Shown: positions 42,753 to 52,244, counted from the first letter of the stretch. The stretch is DNA of 64,000 nucleotides from Sulfuriferula plumbiphila (GCF_009938015.1 NZ_AP021884.1:62001-126000); one strand, 5' to 3'. Program-made: numbers and translations. The notes: generated by a model not told the origin, from the sequence alone.

Positions 42753-43691
42753 TTATTCTCCCGGCCCCGGTTGTGGTTTGCCCGTGCCGAACAGGATGCC
42801 ACGCGGATTGGACAGACGCTGTCCGGCGCTGCTGACAGCGTCGGCGCTGCTGCGCAGATCCCGGCTGACACTGGTGAATTCCAGCGTGCCAATTTCCGCC
42901 AGTCCCTGCAAGCGGTTGGACACGTCGCTAGTCTGGCGTTGCAGGTTTTCCATGGCAGTGGTGGCTTGGTTGATTGCGCCGTCGGCATTTTTGCCTACGC
43001 TCTGGATGCTGCTTTCGGCACTGCGAGCAGCCCTGGTGATGCTAACACCCGCTACGCGAAACTCATCGGCGGCGTCATGTATGCTTTGCACAGCTGTATT
43101 AAACGCCTGCTTATTGTCGGCCAGGTTGGTGGAAATCGCCTGCAGATTTTGTATGGTGTCGGAGATGCCTTTGCGGTTGGCGTCAGACAGCAGCAGATTC
43201 ACCTTGTCCAGCACTTGCGCGCCGTTTTCGGCCATTTTCGATAGCGCATTAGCAACATTATCCAGGTCCGATTTGCCTTCGGCAATCACCGGGTAACGCT
43301 CATTCGGCAGCACCTCGGTCAACAGTGGACTGGTTGCATCCGGGTTACGTATTTCAATGGTCGCTACACCAGTCACAAAGTTACGTTTGACAAGTGCCTC
43401 GGCATTGCTGCGTATCGGCGTGGCCTGGTCCACCTTGATATCCATGCGTACTGCATCTAGCCCACCGCCGGCGAACTGGTAGCTATCCACCACACCTACC
43501 TTGATGCCGCGCATTTTGACTGCGCTGCTTACATCCAGGCCATCCATGGATTGGTGAGTAAAATAAATCGTGTAATGTCGATAGGAGACCCTGTCTGCTC
43601 CACCAGCCAGCCACAGCAGCCCGGCGATCAACAGGAGTGAAACAATCAGCACAATAGTGCCCACCAGGGTATACCGGGCTTCCGCTTCCAT
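42753..43691 (-). CDS. MCE-domain substrate-binding protein (MlaD-like)
   Basis: The 312-residue product has one N-terminal membrane helix (about 9-31), one MCE domain at about 39-116 (YTIYFTHQSMDGLDVSSAVKMRGIKVGVVDSYQ) and a long helical, alanine-rich C-terminus with coiled-coil-like repeats. MCE proteins form hexameric rings that ferry phospholipids. The longer C-terminus than E. coli MlaD resembles PqiB/YebT-like or TTG2C-like proteins with a needle. AAGGAA precedes the ATG. It overlaps no neighbour but is ten bases from mlaF. Confidence 0.85.
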   Translation of the reverse strand: MEAEARYTLVGTIVLIVSLLLIAGLLWLAGGADRVSYRHYTIYFTHQSMDGLDVSSAVKMRGIKVGVVDSYQFAGGGLDAVRMDIKVDQATPIRSNAEALVKRNFVTGVATIEIRNPDATSPLLTEVLPNERYPVIAEGKSDLDNVANALSKMAENGAQVLDKVNLLLSDANRKGISDTIQNLQAISTNLADNKQAFNTAVQSIHDAADEFRVAGVSITRAARSAESSIQSVGKNADGAINQATTAMENLQRQTSDVSNRLQGLAEIGTLEFTSVSRDLRSSADAVSSAGQRLSNPRGILFGTGKPQPGPGE

Positions 43692-43701
43692 AATGCTTCC
43701 T

Positions 43702-44460
43702 TTAGGCCTCTACCACATTGGAGCGCGACGAAAAATAATCGCGTAGCCAGGGATCATCAATTTTCTTCAGTGCCGCCACCGTGCCGTCGGCGAGCACCTG
43801 ATGATTCGCCAGCACAATCACCCGATCTATGATCGACAAGAGTGTATCCAGATCGTGGGTAATCAGAAACACGGTGAGCCCCAGCCCATCCGACAGCACA
43901 CGGATAAGCTGGTCGAATGCGCGCGCCGATATCGGATCCAGGCCGGACGTGGGCTCATCAAGAAACAGCAGCTCCGGATCCAGTGCCAGCGCGCGCGCCA
44001 GTGCGACCCGCTTGCGCATTCCCCCCGACAACGCGCTGGGCATTTTTGTGGCGGTGGATTCGGGCAGCCCGGCCAGCGCCAGCTTGAGCCGCGCCAGACG
44101 CAGGCATTCCGCCTTGGGCAAGCGCGTGTATTCGAGCAGGGGCACCGCCACATTTTGCTCCACGCTCAACGATGAGAATAACGCGCCATCCTGAAACAAC
44201 ATGCCGAAACGCTGGCGCAGGCGGTTGAGTTGCGCGCTATCCGCCGCCCACACGTCCTCGCCAAACAGGCGTGCCGTGCCGGCTGTCGGTTTGATCAAGC
44301 CAACCAGTTCCTTGAGCAAAACCGACTTGCCTGATCCGCTGCCACCAATCAGTGCAACCACTTCGCCACGATTCACGCTTAAGCTCACGCCATCGTGTAC
44401 GCTCTGCGCGGCAAAGCGGGTCACGATGTTATCGAGTTGAATAATGGGTTGCGCGTCCAT
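43702..44460 (-). CDS. MlaF-type ABC transporter ATP-binding protein
   Basis: The 252-residue product is the ATPase of the lipid transporter: Walker A GGSGSGKS at 39-46, signature LSGGMRKR and Walker B LLFLDEPTSGLD. The ATG at 44460 overlaps the stop of the permease gene (ATGA). It powers lipid transfer between the membranes together with MlaE and MlaD. Confidence 0.92.
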   Translation of the reverse strand: MDAQPIIQLDNIVTRFAAQSVHDGVSLSVNRGEVVALIGGSGSGKSVLLKELVGLIKPTAGTARLFGEDVWAADSAQLNRLRQRFGMLFQDGALFSSLSVEQNVAVPLLEYTRLPKAECLRLARLKLALAGLPESTATKMPSALSGGMRKRVALARALALDPELLFLDEPTSGLDPISARAFDQLIRVLSDGLGLTVFLITHDLDTLLSIIDRVIVLANHQVLADGTVAALKKIDDPWLRDYFSSRSNVVEA

Positions 44461-45575
44461 CAAAATCCCAGCTCGACGAAAGCAACCGCAAACATTGCAT
44501 TGATAATAATCACCGCGACAATGCTCTGTACCACGGTAGATGTAGTATTTGCTCCTACGCTTTGGGCGTCGCGCGCTACGGTAAATCCCATGCGGCAGGC
44601 AATCACGCCGATAAACAGGGCAAACACCGGTGCCTTGATCAGCCCCAACACAGCAGTTTTGATAGGCAGCACCTGATCCAGACGGGCAATGAACGCGGAC
44701 GCTTCGATTCCCAGCTGCCGCTCGGCCACCAGCATCCCCCCCAGGATACCCGCCACATCGCCGATGAATACCAGCAGCGGTAACGCAATCAGCAGCGCCA
44801 AAATGCGCGGTACCACCAGCACGGTGTAGGGCGACAGTCCCAGCACGCTGATCGCGTCAATCTCATCATTCACCTTCATCGACCCGATCTGTGCGGTCAT
44901 CGCGGCACCGGAGCGTCCCGCCACCAGGATGGCAACGATCACCGGCGCCAGTTCGCGAGACATGGCCAGTGCCACACCGTCCACCACAAAAATGCTGGCG
45001 CCATATTGCTGCGCCTGAATGCCAAGCAGGTAAGCGAATACCACGCCCATCAGGAACATCATGGCAAATGCCAATGGAATGGCGTTGACGAATACTGCCT
45101 CGATTTGAGCGACAAACTCCTTATGGCGAAATGCGCCAGGGTGGCGCAGCAGTTGCAGCAAATGGCAACTTAACACACCGACAAAATTGACCGTGCCACA
45201 CACGTGTCGCCATGCCGCCAAAGAGCCGCGGCCAATATGCGTCAGCATGCCGCCACGCGTCGGCGGCGTGGTGATCATGGTGTCGGCAAAATTGCGCGCC
45301 ACGAGTTCGAACACCGCCGCATGGGCATCAGAAAAATTGACCCGAGTAATTTGTTGCGGGTCTGCCCCGGCGTCACGCATGAGCTCCAGCAAACGCAGTG
45401 CGCCGCTGGTGTCCAGTGCGGCGAGGTCGGCGCCATCGAGCACCATGCCGCCGGCTGGCAACGCAGGTAACGGCGCCGACGCCAGGCTCGCCAGATTGTG
45501 CAGCAGCCAGTCGCCCGATACCCGCACCACCGCGCTGTCCGCTTGAGACTCCAGGGCAATGAGCGGGGTGGGCAT
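44460..45575 (-). CDS. MlaE-type permease with an N-terminal STAS domain
   Basis: The 371-residue product has about 95 N-terminal residues that look like a STAS domain (VVRVSGDWLLHNLA..., GMVLDGADLAALDTSGALRLLELM) and then the MlaE permease domain with five or so helices (VNAIPLAFAMMFLMGVVFAYLLG, AGRSGAAMTAQIGSMKVNDEIDA). In E. coli the STAS protein MlaB is separate; here it is fused to the permease. The gene begins three bases after metW ends, so the methionine pair and the transporter are read as one string. Confidence 0.9.
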   Translation of the reverse strand: MPTPLIALESQADSAVVRVSGDWLLHNLASLASAPLPALPAGGMVLDGADLAALDTSGALRLLELMRDAGADPQQITRVNFSDAHAAVFELVARNFADTMITTPPTRGGMLTHIGRGSLAAWRHVCGTVNFVGVLSCHLLQLLRHPGAFRHKEFVAQIEAVFVNAIPLAFAMMFLMGVVFAYLLGIQAQQYGASIFVVDGVALAMSRELAPVIVAILVAGRSGAAMTAQIGSMKVNDEIDAISVLGLSPYTVLVVPRILALLIALPLLVFIGDVAGILGGMLVAERQLGIEASAFIARLDQVLPIKTAVLGLIKAPVFALFIGVIACRMGFTVARDAQSVGANTTSTVVQSIVAVIIINAMFAVAFVELGF

Positions 45576-45578
45576 GGA

Positions 45579-46163
45579 TTATTGTACGCGTCCGAAGCGA
45601 TACACCGCCAGGCTGCCGGCCAGATTGGGCAGGAAGCGCACCGGCGTGCCTGCGGTCATTACCACGCGTTCGCGGATGTGGAAGCCCAGTTTTATGCACA
45701 GCGCCTCGAAATCGTGCATGGTGCACAGGTGCACGTTGGGCGTGTCGTACCACTGGTAGGGAATGTCGTCCGACACCGGCATGTTGCCGCGCAGCACTTG
45801 CAGACGGTTTTTCCAGTAGCCGAAATTGGGGAAAGTGACGATGCCTTCGCGTCCCACGCGCAGCATCTCGCGCAGAATGGCCTCGGTGTGGCGCATGGCT
45901 TGCAGCGTTTGCGACAGGATGACGTGATCGAAGGAGCCGGATTCAAACACCGACAATCCGGATTCAAGGTCGTTCTGGATGATGTTGATGCCGTTTTTCA
46001 CCCCGGCCAGGATATTGGCGTCGGTCAGCTCCACGCCATAGCCGCGCGCCTGGCGCGTGTCCTGCAAGAATTTGAGCAGACTGCCGTCGCCGCAGCCGAG
46101 GTCTAGCACCTTGGAACCCGGCTTGACCCAGTTGGCGATGGTATGGAAATCATGGCGCATCAT
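45579..46163 (-). CDS. metW: methionine biosynthesis protein MetW
   Basis: MetW is a small class I methyltransferase-fold protein, 194 residues here, that is nearly always paired with metX. The SAM-type motif is [12 protein letters not shown] and MTFPNFGYW-like [15 protein letters not shown] follows. The ATG at 46163 overlaps the metX stop (ATGA). In some proteobacteria MetW is reported to be needed with MetX for making O-acylhomoserine; its own catalytic role is unclear. A long run of extra residues upstream in the same frame has no start signal. Confidence 0.93.
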   Translation of the reverse strand: MMRHDFHTIANWVKPGSKVLDLGCGDGSLLKFLQDTRQARGYGVELTDANILAGVKNGINIIQNDLESGLSVFESGSFDHVILSQTLQAMRHTEAILREMLRVGREGIVTFPNFGYWKNRLQVLRGNMPVSDDIPYQWYDTPNVHLCTMHDFEALCIKLGFHIRERVVMTAGTPVRFLPNLAGSLAVYRFGRVQ

Positions 46164-47290
46164 GACGCGACCCTTTCCATATAGGCACGCACCAGGCTGT
46201 GATAATGCGTATCGGGCATGAGAAAGGCGTCGTGGCCATGGCCGGAGGTAATCTCGGCGTAACTCACGCGGCATTCGTTATCCAGCAGCGCCTTGACGAT
46301 TTCGCGCGAGCGTTCCGGCGCAAAGCGCCAGTCGCTGGTAAATGACAGCACCAGAAAATCTGCCTGCGCGGGTTTCAGGGCGTCCGATAACTTGCCGCTG
46401 GCGTGGTGATGGGTGGGATCGAAATAATCCAGCGCCTTGGTCATCAGCAAATACGTATTGGCATCGAAACTTTCGGCGAATTTGTCGCCCTGGTAGCGCA
46501 GATAGGATTCGATCTCGAATTCCACATCGTAGCCATAATTGAATGCGCCGGAGCGTAGCACGCGGCCAAACTTGCTGCCCATCACATCGTCGGAAAGATA
46601 CGTGATGTGCCCCAGCATGCGCGCCAGGCGCAGGCCGCGCCGCGGGCGGGTGTTATGTGCGTAAAAATCGCCGCCGTGAAAATCCGGATCAGTGAGAATC
46701 GCCTGTCGCGCCACGTCATTGAAAGCGATGTTCTGTGCGGTAAGCTTGGGCGCAGAGGCGATCACCAGGCAATGGCGCACCCGTTCGGGGTGTTGAATAC
46801 TCCAGTGCAGCGCCTGCATGCCGCCCAGCGATCCACCCATGACCGCAGCGAATTGCCGAATGCCCAGGCTATCCGCCAGCCGCGTCTGGCTTTCCACCCA
46901 GTCCTCCACCGTCACCAGCGGAAAACGCGAGCCGAACGGTTGCCCGCTGGCGGGGTCAATCGAGGCCGGGCCGGTGGAGCCGTGACAACCGCCCAGATTA
47001 TTCAAGCCGATCACGAAAAAGCGCTCCGTATCGATCGGTTTGCCCGGCCCCACCATGTTGTCCCACCAGCCCGGTTTTTTGTCATGCTCGGCATACACAC
47101 CCGCCACATGATGGTTGCCCGACAGCGCATGGCACACCAGGATCGCATTGCTTTTATCCGCATTAAGCGTGCCGTAGGTTTCATACACCAGGTCGTAGCA
47201 CGGCAGCACCGCGCCACTTTTGAGGGTGAGCGGGGTGGTGAAATGGGCGGTCTGGGGTACGACAATGCCAACAGATGAAGCAGGCTGCAT
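46160..47290 (-). CDS. metX: homoserine O-acyltransferase MetX
   Basis: MetX acylates homoserine, the first committed step to methionine. The 376-residue alpha/beta-hydrolase has the nucleophile elbow GGSLGGMQ (S154), the oxyanion and substrate segments [12 protein letters not shown] and GNHHVAG, and the late SGHGHDAFL with the catalytic histidine. Whether it uses acetyl-CoA or succinyl-CoA cannot be told by family membership; both occur among proteobacterial MetX enzymes. No strong ribosome site is visible. On the minus strand a TATAAT (47324-47329) lies 34 bases upstream and may be its -10. Confidence 0.94.
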   Translation of the reverse strand: MQPASSVGIVVPQTAHFTTPLTLKSGAVLPCYDLVYETYGTLNADKSNAILVCHALSGNHHVAGVYAEHDKKPGWWDNMVGPGKPIDTERFFVIGLNNLGGCHGSTGPASIDPASGQPFGSRFPLVTVEDWVESQTRLADSLGIRQFAAVMGGSLGGMQALHWSIQHPERVRHCLVIASAPKLTAQNIAFNDVARQAILTDPDFHGGDFYAHNTRPRRGLRLARMLGHITYLSDDVMGSKFGRVLRSGAFNYGYDVEFEIESYLRYQGDKFAESFDANTYLLMTKALDYFDPTHHHASGKLSDALKPAQADFLVLSFTSDWRFAPERSREIVKALLDNECRVSYAEITSGHGHDAFLMPDTHYHSLVRAYMERVAS

Positions 47291-47309
47291 GTCTGGTTAT
47301 AATTTAGCG

Positions 47310-47780
47310 ATGTTAGCGAAGATTATAGCCGCATTCCGTCCCGACCCCACAGCCTTGCGTACGCGCTTTTTACAGCGCTTTGCGGGCAAGACCATTATCG
47401 TCCACGCAGGTCTTAGCATCGGCTGGGTGGGCGAGTTGAACAAAGAGGCCGGCGGCGGATCGCATTTTCGCATTGATGCACGTAACGCGCCGGGCCGCAA
47501 ACCCACCCCGATTGAATGGGTGGTGCACCATCACATTCTGCCGCATAAGCTGCCGCTGCCCTTATTGGTGAAAGTGAACGGCGGGCAGCTGTTGATCCGC
47601 CACCTCACCCGCAACCATGCCCCGGTTCACCCTTCCGAAATTTACTGGATGCTGGGTGAATTTCCCGACCGCGCCCACCTTGTGCTGAGCGCCGGAGGCA
47701 AGGGCTTTGCCGTCACGCGCGGGATACCGGTGTCGGATAACGCGGTGGATTTTGATGCCGCTTTCAGCGAGCCGGACTGA
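47310..47780 (+). CDS. hypothetical protein, 157 residues
   Basis: I do not recognise the family. The product starts MLAKIIAAFRPDPTALRTRF and is basic with several histidine clusters (WVVHHHILPHKLP) and a conserved-looking centre (VHAGLSIGWVGELNKEAGGG). It has no signal or membrane helix. The start at 47310 is preceded by TATAAT (47295-47300) but no ribosome site, which raises the chance of a leaderless or near-leaderless transcript. An alternative start at 47289 overlaps the metX start region. It is divergent from metX and followed by the DUF2189 gene 77 bases on. Confidence 0.6.
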   Translation: MLAKIIAAFRPDPTALRTRFLQRFAGKTIIVHAGLSIGWVGELNKEAGGGSHFRIDARNAPGRKPTPIEWVVHHHILPHKLPLPLLVKVNGGQLLIRHLTRNHAPVHPSEIYWMLGEFPDRAHLVLSAGGKGFAVTRGIPVSDNAVDFDAAFSEPD

Positions 47781-47856
47781 AATTATCCTGCGAATCCGAA
47801 ATTGCCATGATGTTCTAGACTGGTAGGGTATCCGCCCATTTACCAAGGAGAAAATC

Positions 47857-48639
47857 ATGGACAAAATCGCCATCAAGCCCAATCTGCATGCGATAGATCT
47901 GCCCGCCATCGACCGCATCGCCGGCTACACCCGCCCCTTGCTGTGGTTGCGCCAGGGCTGGAGTGACATGCGGCGCACCCCGCTGTTGAGCCTGGGATTT
48001 GGGGCCCTGTTCGCGGCGCTGGGTTACGCACTGGTGCACCTTGCCTGGAACGGGGTGCAGGCGGGGATGACGCTGACCAGCGGGTTCTTGCTGATTGCAC
48101 CGTTTCTTGCTGTGGTGTTTTACGATCTCAGCCGTCAGGCGGAACATCATCACGCGCCACGTCTCGCGCATATCCTCAAGCCTTTGCGCGCTAACGGTGC
48201 GTCGATTGGTTTCTATGCACTGCTGCTGGCATTCATTTTCAGTGTTTGGGAACGGCTCTCCGCCATTCTGGTGGGCGTATACGTATCCGGCGATCAGGTG
48301 GGCTTTGCGGGCTTCCCTCATGCTCTGCTGGCTGGTTCCGGACAGTTTGGCTTGCTGCTGCCCTACGCCGTGGTGGGGGGATTGCTTGCAATACTGGTAT
48401 TCGCGTTGAGCGTGGTATCGCTGCCCATGATGCTGCACCGCAAGGCTGATCTGGCCACGGCGCTGATGACCAGCCTGTGGGTGGTGCGTACCAATCCGCT
48501 ATTGATGCTGGAGTGGGCGCTCATCATCGTTGCGCTGAGCGTATTGGGTTTTGTCACGTCGTTTATCGCCATGGCGGTGGTGTTCCCGCTTATCGGCCAC
48601 GCCACTTGGCATGTTTACCGCGATCTGGTGGAACGCTAG
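47857..48639 (+). CDS. DUF2189 integral membrane protein
   Basis: The 260-residue product has about six membrane helices and the opening of DUF2189 proteins (RPLLWLRQGWSDMRRTPLLSLGFGALFAALGYAL). AAGGAG precedes the ATG at 47857. The family occurs in proteobacteria, often near cytochrome or respiratory genes, but has no defined function. Here its neighbours give no such hint. Confidence 0.88.
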   Translation: MDKIAIKPNLHAIDLPAIDRIAGYTRPLLWLRQGWSDMRRTPLLSLGFGALFAALGYALVHLAWNGVQAGMTLTSGFLLIAPFLAVVFYDLSRQAEHHHAPRLAHILKPLRANGASIGFYALLLAFIFSVWERLSAILVGVYVSGDQVGFAGFPHALLAGSGQFGLLLPYAVVGGLLAILVFALSVVSLPMMLHRKADLATALMTSLWVVRTNPLLMLEWALIIVALSVLGFVTSFIAMAVVFPLIGHATWHVYRDLVER

Positions 48640-48700
48640 GAACAGTCGGGCTTGAAGGAATTCCGCTGTGGCTTTTCGTGTCCGATGGTGCTGGAAGTAA

Positions 48701-48722
48701 AAACGGCACCGTTTCCGGTGCC
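48701..48722 (-). terminator. second rho-independent terminator downstream of amtB
   Basis: On the minus strand GGCACC, a 6-base loop and GGTGCC are followed by GTTTTT. This is a clear intrinsic terminator for leftward transcription. It lies about 230 bases past the amtB stop, and another terminator lies nearer. It also sits behind the DUF2189 gene, for which it lacks a T-run. Confidence 0.6.
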
Positions 48723-48861
48723 CGTGGAACCGCCTGACATTCAATCCATCAGCAGGTAGCTGCTTCTTACCCCCTCACAATGTATTGCTATGTGGGGGTT
48801 GCCTTCGCAGCCCACGGTGAATTTCGAGATAATGACCGCAAAAGTCAGCCAGAAAACCATA

Positions 48862-48887
48862 AAAAACGCCCCTTCCGGGGCGTTTAG
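48862..48887 (-). terminator. rho-independent terminator of porin-glnK-amtB
   Basis: Minus strand: ACGCCCC, loop GGAA, GGGGCGT, then TTTTTT. The seven-pair GC stem and T-run are textbook. It lies about 70 bases after the amtB stop. Confidence 0.85.
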
Positions 48888-48954
48888 GAGTTGGAGCAGG
48901 CAATGAGTACCAGTGAAGCCAGTCCGGAACCATATAGCGCTGCTCGTGGTTGGT

Positions 48955-50376
48955 CTACTCTAATTTCTCACCGTGCAGGCTGATATCCAGACCTTCGCGC
49001 TCTTGATCTTCGGTCACACGCAGGCCAATGACCATGTCTACCACCTTAAGAATGATGAAAGTCACGACCGCGTCATAAACGATAGTAACCCCTATACCCT
49101 TGGCCTGGATCATTAGTTGAGCGATATTGCCTTCGAGCATGCCGGCGGTACCGCCGATGGCTTTAACAGCGAATACACCAGTCAGCATCGCGCCCACAAT
49201 ACCACCGATGGCATGTACGCCGAAGGCGTCAAGCGAGTCGTCATAACCAATCATGTTTTTCAGGTATACCGCAGCCCAGAAGCACACCACACCCGCAGCG
49301 ATTCCGATAAACAGCGCGCCGGACGGACCGACAAAACCCGAGGCCGGGGTGATGGCAACAAGACCGGCTACCGCGCCTGAGCAGATACCCAGGAGGCTTG
49401 GTTTACCTTTCGCCATCCATTCAACAAACATCCAGCTCAAAGCTGCGGTTGCGGTGGCGATCTGGGTAGCAGCCATCGCCATGCCGGCACGATCGCTGGC
49501 GGCAACGGCTGAACCGGCGTTGAAACCGAACCAGCCCACCCACAACAATGCAGCGCCGATCATGGTCAGCACCAGGTTGTGCGGCGGCATGGGCTCTTTG
49601 CCATATCCCACGCGTTTACCAATCACCAGTGCGGCTACCAGACCCGCCACACCTGCGTTGATATGCACCACCGTGCCGCCGGCATAGTCCAGCACGCCAT
49701 CGGCGCCAAGCCAGCCGCCCGGGCCCCATACCATGTGTGCGATCGGTGCGTATACAGCAATCAACCAGGCACCCATAAACCATAGCAGTGCGGAAAACTT
49801 CATGCGCTCAGCGAACGCGCCTACAATCAGTGCCGGGGTGATGATCGCAAATGTCATCTGGAAGGTCATGTAAGTTGTTTCCGGAATGGTCGGCGCCAAC
49901 GCGTTCACGCTATCCAGACCCAGACCCGACAGGAAGAATCGACTCAGCCCCCCCATAAACCCGCTGCCTGTGGTAAACGCCAGGCTGTAGCCAACGATCA
50001 TCCACAGCACCGTGACCAGGCAGGTGATTGCAAAGCTCTGCATCACCGTGGCCAGCACATTTTTCTTGCGTACCATACCACCATAGAACAAGGCTAGACC
50101 CGGGATGGTCATCATGAGTACTAACGCAGTGGAAGTCAGCATCCAGGCGTTGTCGCCAGAGTTGATAAAGGCCGCCGGGTTGGGCGCTGCCGCAGCCGGT
50201 GCAGCGGCGGGTGCAGTCGTGGCCGGTGGTGTCGCAGCCGGTGTGGCGCCGGTGTCAGTTGCCGGAGCCGCTGCGGCTGCCGGGGCAGCGGCTGGCGGTG
50301 CCGCCTCGTCTGCGCTGGCCATGCCGGACAAGCCCAGCGTGCACAGCATGCTGATTGCAATGAGCCATTTCTTCAT
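48955..50376 (-). CDS. amtB: ammonium transporter AmtB
   Basis: The 473-residue product has a signal peptide (MKKWLIAISMLCTLGLSGMASA), a linker of about 45 residues rich in alanine, proline and threonine, and the eleven-helix Amt core (GDNAWMLTSTALVLMMTIPGLALFYGG, ... HAIGGIVGAMLTGVF). AmtB forms trimers in the inner membrane and imports ammonium; GlnK blocks it when nitrogen is ample. It starts 11 bases after glnK with GGGAG before the ATG. The low-complexity periplasmic linker is longer than in E. coli AmtB. Confidence 0.97.
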   Translation of the reverse strand: MKKWLIAISMLCTLGLSGMASADEAAPPAAAPAAAAAPATDTGATPAATPPATTAPAAAPAAAAPNPAAFINSGDNAWMLTSTALVLMMTIPGLALFYGGMVRKKNVLATVMQSFAITCLVTVLWMIVGYSLAFTTGSGFMGGLSRFFLSGLGLDSVNALAPTIPETTYMTFQMTFAIITPALIVGAFAERMKFSALLWFMGAWLIAVYAPIAHMVWGPGGWLGADGVLDYAGGTVVHINAGVAGLVAALVIGKRVGYGKEPMPPHNLVLTMIGAALLWVGWFGFNAGSAVAASDRAGMAMAATQIATATAALSWMFVEWMAKGKPSLLGICSGAVAGLVAITPASGFVGPSGALFIGIAAGVVCFWAAVYLKNMIGYDDSLDAFGVHAIGGIVGAMLTGVFAVKAIGGTAGMLEGNIAQLMIQAKGIGVTIVYDAVVTFIILKVVDMVIGLRVTEDQEREGLDISLHGEKLE

Positions 50377-50387
50377 GTTGCTCTCCC

Positions 50388-50735
<348 letters not shown>

Positions 50736-50771
50736 TTAAACACAGATTGAGCCAAGGGTTCTATCCAAACC

Positions 50772-51953
50772 TCAGAATTTGTAGATGGCTTCCAAACCCG
50801 CGGAAGTCTGGCTGTCTTTTCCGGTGCCAGCGGTGGTCAAGAAAGCCGGCTTGTCCGACTTGTCCTTGCGCACTTCAGCACGCAGTTCGACATGCTTGGT
50901 CGGCATATAGGCAACGGTGAAGGTTCCTTCCTTCCACTTCTGCGCAATACCAGTACGGAAACCGTCCGTGTCATTAAAATACTCGCCGCGTAGCGAAATA
51001 CGCCATTGGTCGTTGAACTGGTAATTTGCATAGGCGGCCAGGCCGTCCCATTTTGCTTTACCCTTCCCGCCACTGGGTAACGTGGCATTTTCCTGGGTGG
51101 CATAATCGTAGTTCAAGACAAAAGCCAGTTGGTCAGTGGCATTGATGGTGGCAACAAGGTCGTACAAATTACGCGTGCCGTTGACTCCACCAGCAAAGGG
51201 AGCCGTCGTCAGTTCTTTTCCACCGTAAAACGTGCCGGCCAGCGAGAACATTTTGACCGGGGTGGCGATGAAACCCAACTCCACAGTTTTGTCTTTATTC
51301 AGATCCGACACTTGATCCCAACCGTTGTTGATCCCGGCAAGCAGGCTCAGGGTGTCATTTACTGCGTAGGTGGCGCGTACGCCGGTATGGGTAAAGGGGA
51401 TGGCGTAACCGAACAAAATCGAACGGGAATAATTGGTGTCCGATGGGCTGGCAATGACCTCAGCGCCGGCCAAGGTGACAAATTTGCCGCCGATAATGGT
51501 GAGTGGGCCGGTGGCGTAGCTCAGATAAGCCTGGGTGATATCAAAATAATGGCCAGAGTAGGGGAATGGTGTTGCGCCTTCCCCTGCCGAGGCGATGACT
51601 TGGGCGTCCTGCCCAGCGGTCAAGTTCACCAATCCACCAAACCCTTCTTTCGGCTGCATGGCGACGGTCACCGCCGCCTGATTTAGATTGAAACTATTAA
51701 AATCATGGCCGGCTGAGGCATTGGGTGCATCGAACACGCGAGTGGGGCCAGCATTGGTAAACAGCCCGGTACTGTTCAGATGGGTGTAGCCGAGGTCCAC
51801 ATAGCCGGTAACGGAAATGTTGGACGCATTCAGCACGTCAGACAGGGTCGGGATGGCGGCCGGAGCGGGAGTAGCGGGAGCGCCTTCGGCCAATGCCATG
51901 GCCGGACTAGCCAGTACCCCGGCAAAAATTAATGCTTGAGTCAGTTTGTGCAT
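50772..51953 (-). CDS. outer-membrane beta-barrel porin, first gene of the nitrogen operon
   Basis: The 393-residue product has a signal peptide cut near AMALAEG and a barrel with alternating, aromatic-terminated strands, ending in the usual phenylalanine (SAGLEAIYKF). It resembles the putative porins of the OmpL-like beta-barrel class (VTGYVDLGYTHLNS, FVLNYDYATQE). It leads glnK-amtB, and no other promoter is visible between them, so it should be co-transcribed and under nitrogen control. The ATG at 51953 has GGGAG upstream; earlier codons in the frame lack a start signal. Its permeant is unknown; ammonium, urea or amino-acid uptake would fit. Confidence 0.85.
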   Translation of the reverse strand: MHKLTQALIFAGVLASPAMALAEGAPATPAPAAIPTLSDVLNASNISVTGYVDLGYTHLNSTGLFTNAGPTRVFDAPNASAGHDFNSFNLNQAAVTVAMQPKEGFGGLVNLTAGQDAQVIASAGEGATPFPYSGHYFDITQAYLSYATGPLTIIGGKFVTLAGAEVIASPSDTNYSRSILFGYAIPFTHTGVRATYAVNDTLSLLAGINNGWDQVSDLNKDKTVELGFIATPVKMFSLAGTFYGGKELTTAPFAGGVNGTRNLYDLVATINATDQLAFVLNYDYATQENATLPSGGKGKAKWDGLAAYANYQFNDQWRISLRGEYFNDTDGFRTGIAQKWKEGTFTVAYMPTKHVELRAEVRKDKSDKPAFLTTAGTGKDSQTSAGLEAIYKF

Positions 51954-52003
51954 GAGAAATCTCCCTAATGTCTTCAAAATCGCAACATTGCGACAATCCA
52001 CTA

Positions 52004-52019
52004 AGCACGCTGCATGCCA
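52004..52019 (-). promoter_or_regulatory. sigma-54 promoter of porin-glnK-amtB
   Basis: The minus strand has TGGCATGCAGCGTGCT with GG and GC exactly ten bases apart, the spacing needed by sigma-54 (-24/-12). The consensus is TGGCACG-N4-TTGC; two positions differ. Transcription should start near 51992, about 40 bases before the porin ATG. Confidence 0.8.
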
Positions 52020-52036
52020 CTTTTTTAATAAATGTA

Positions 52037-52049
52037 TAACAATGGGTTA
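52037..52049. promoter_or_regulatory. IHF-like site
   Basis: TAACAATGGGTTA matches the IHF consensus WATCAA-N4-TTR at all but one of the fixed positions. It lies between the sigma-54 promoter and the upstream NtrC-like palindrome, which is where IHF bends DNA in such promoters. Confidence 0.5.
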
Positions 52050-52081
52050 TGGATATTTTTGATAACCATCCGCTTTTTAAC

Positions 52082-52096
52082 GCACTATTACAGTGC
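52082..52096. promoter_or_regulatory. NtrC-like binding palindrome
   Basis: GCACTATTACAGTGC is a GCAC-N7-GTGC palindrome, the spacing of classic NtrC sites. It lies about 65 bases upstream of the -24 element. A related half-site array (TGCA-N14-TGCA) overlaps its right side near 52093-52115. Confidence 0.7.
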
Positions 52097-52244
52097 ACAT
52101 AAATTACCAAATGCACTGCGTAAGGGCATGATGGATTAGGCCATCTGGCTGACTGGTTTACGGGGATTGCCATCACCAGAGTTTGAACATTCAGCGGCCG
52201 CTTATTTGGTACACTGGCCGGTGTTTACTGTCAGGAGAACCCAG

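Larger units (their letters stand above)
48640..48954. other. 315-base gap with three hairpins; possible small RNA
   Basis: No coding gene is seen. The gap contains, from right to left on the minus strand, the amtB terminator (48862-48887), a hairpin with CCCCC-T-CACA and TGTG-GGGG arms (about 48769-48800), and a second terminator-like hairpin (48701-48722). A transcript that starts after the first and ends at the second would be about 150 bases long. No clear promoter supports it. Confidence 0.35.
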
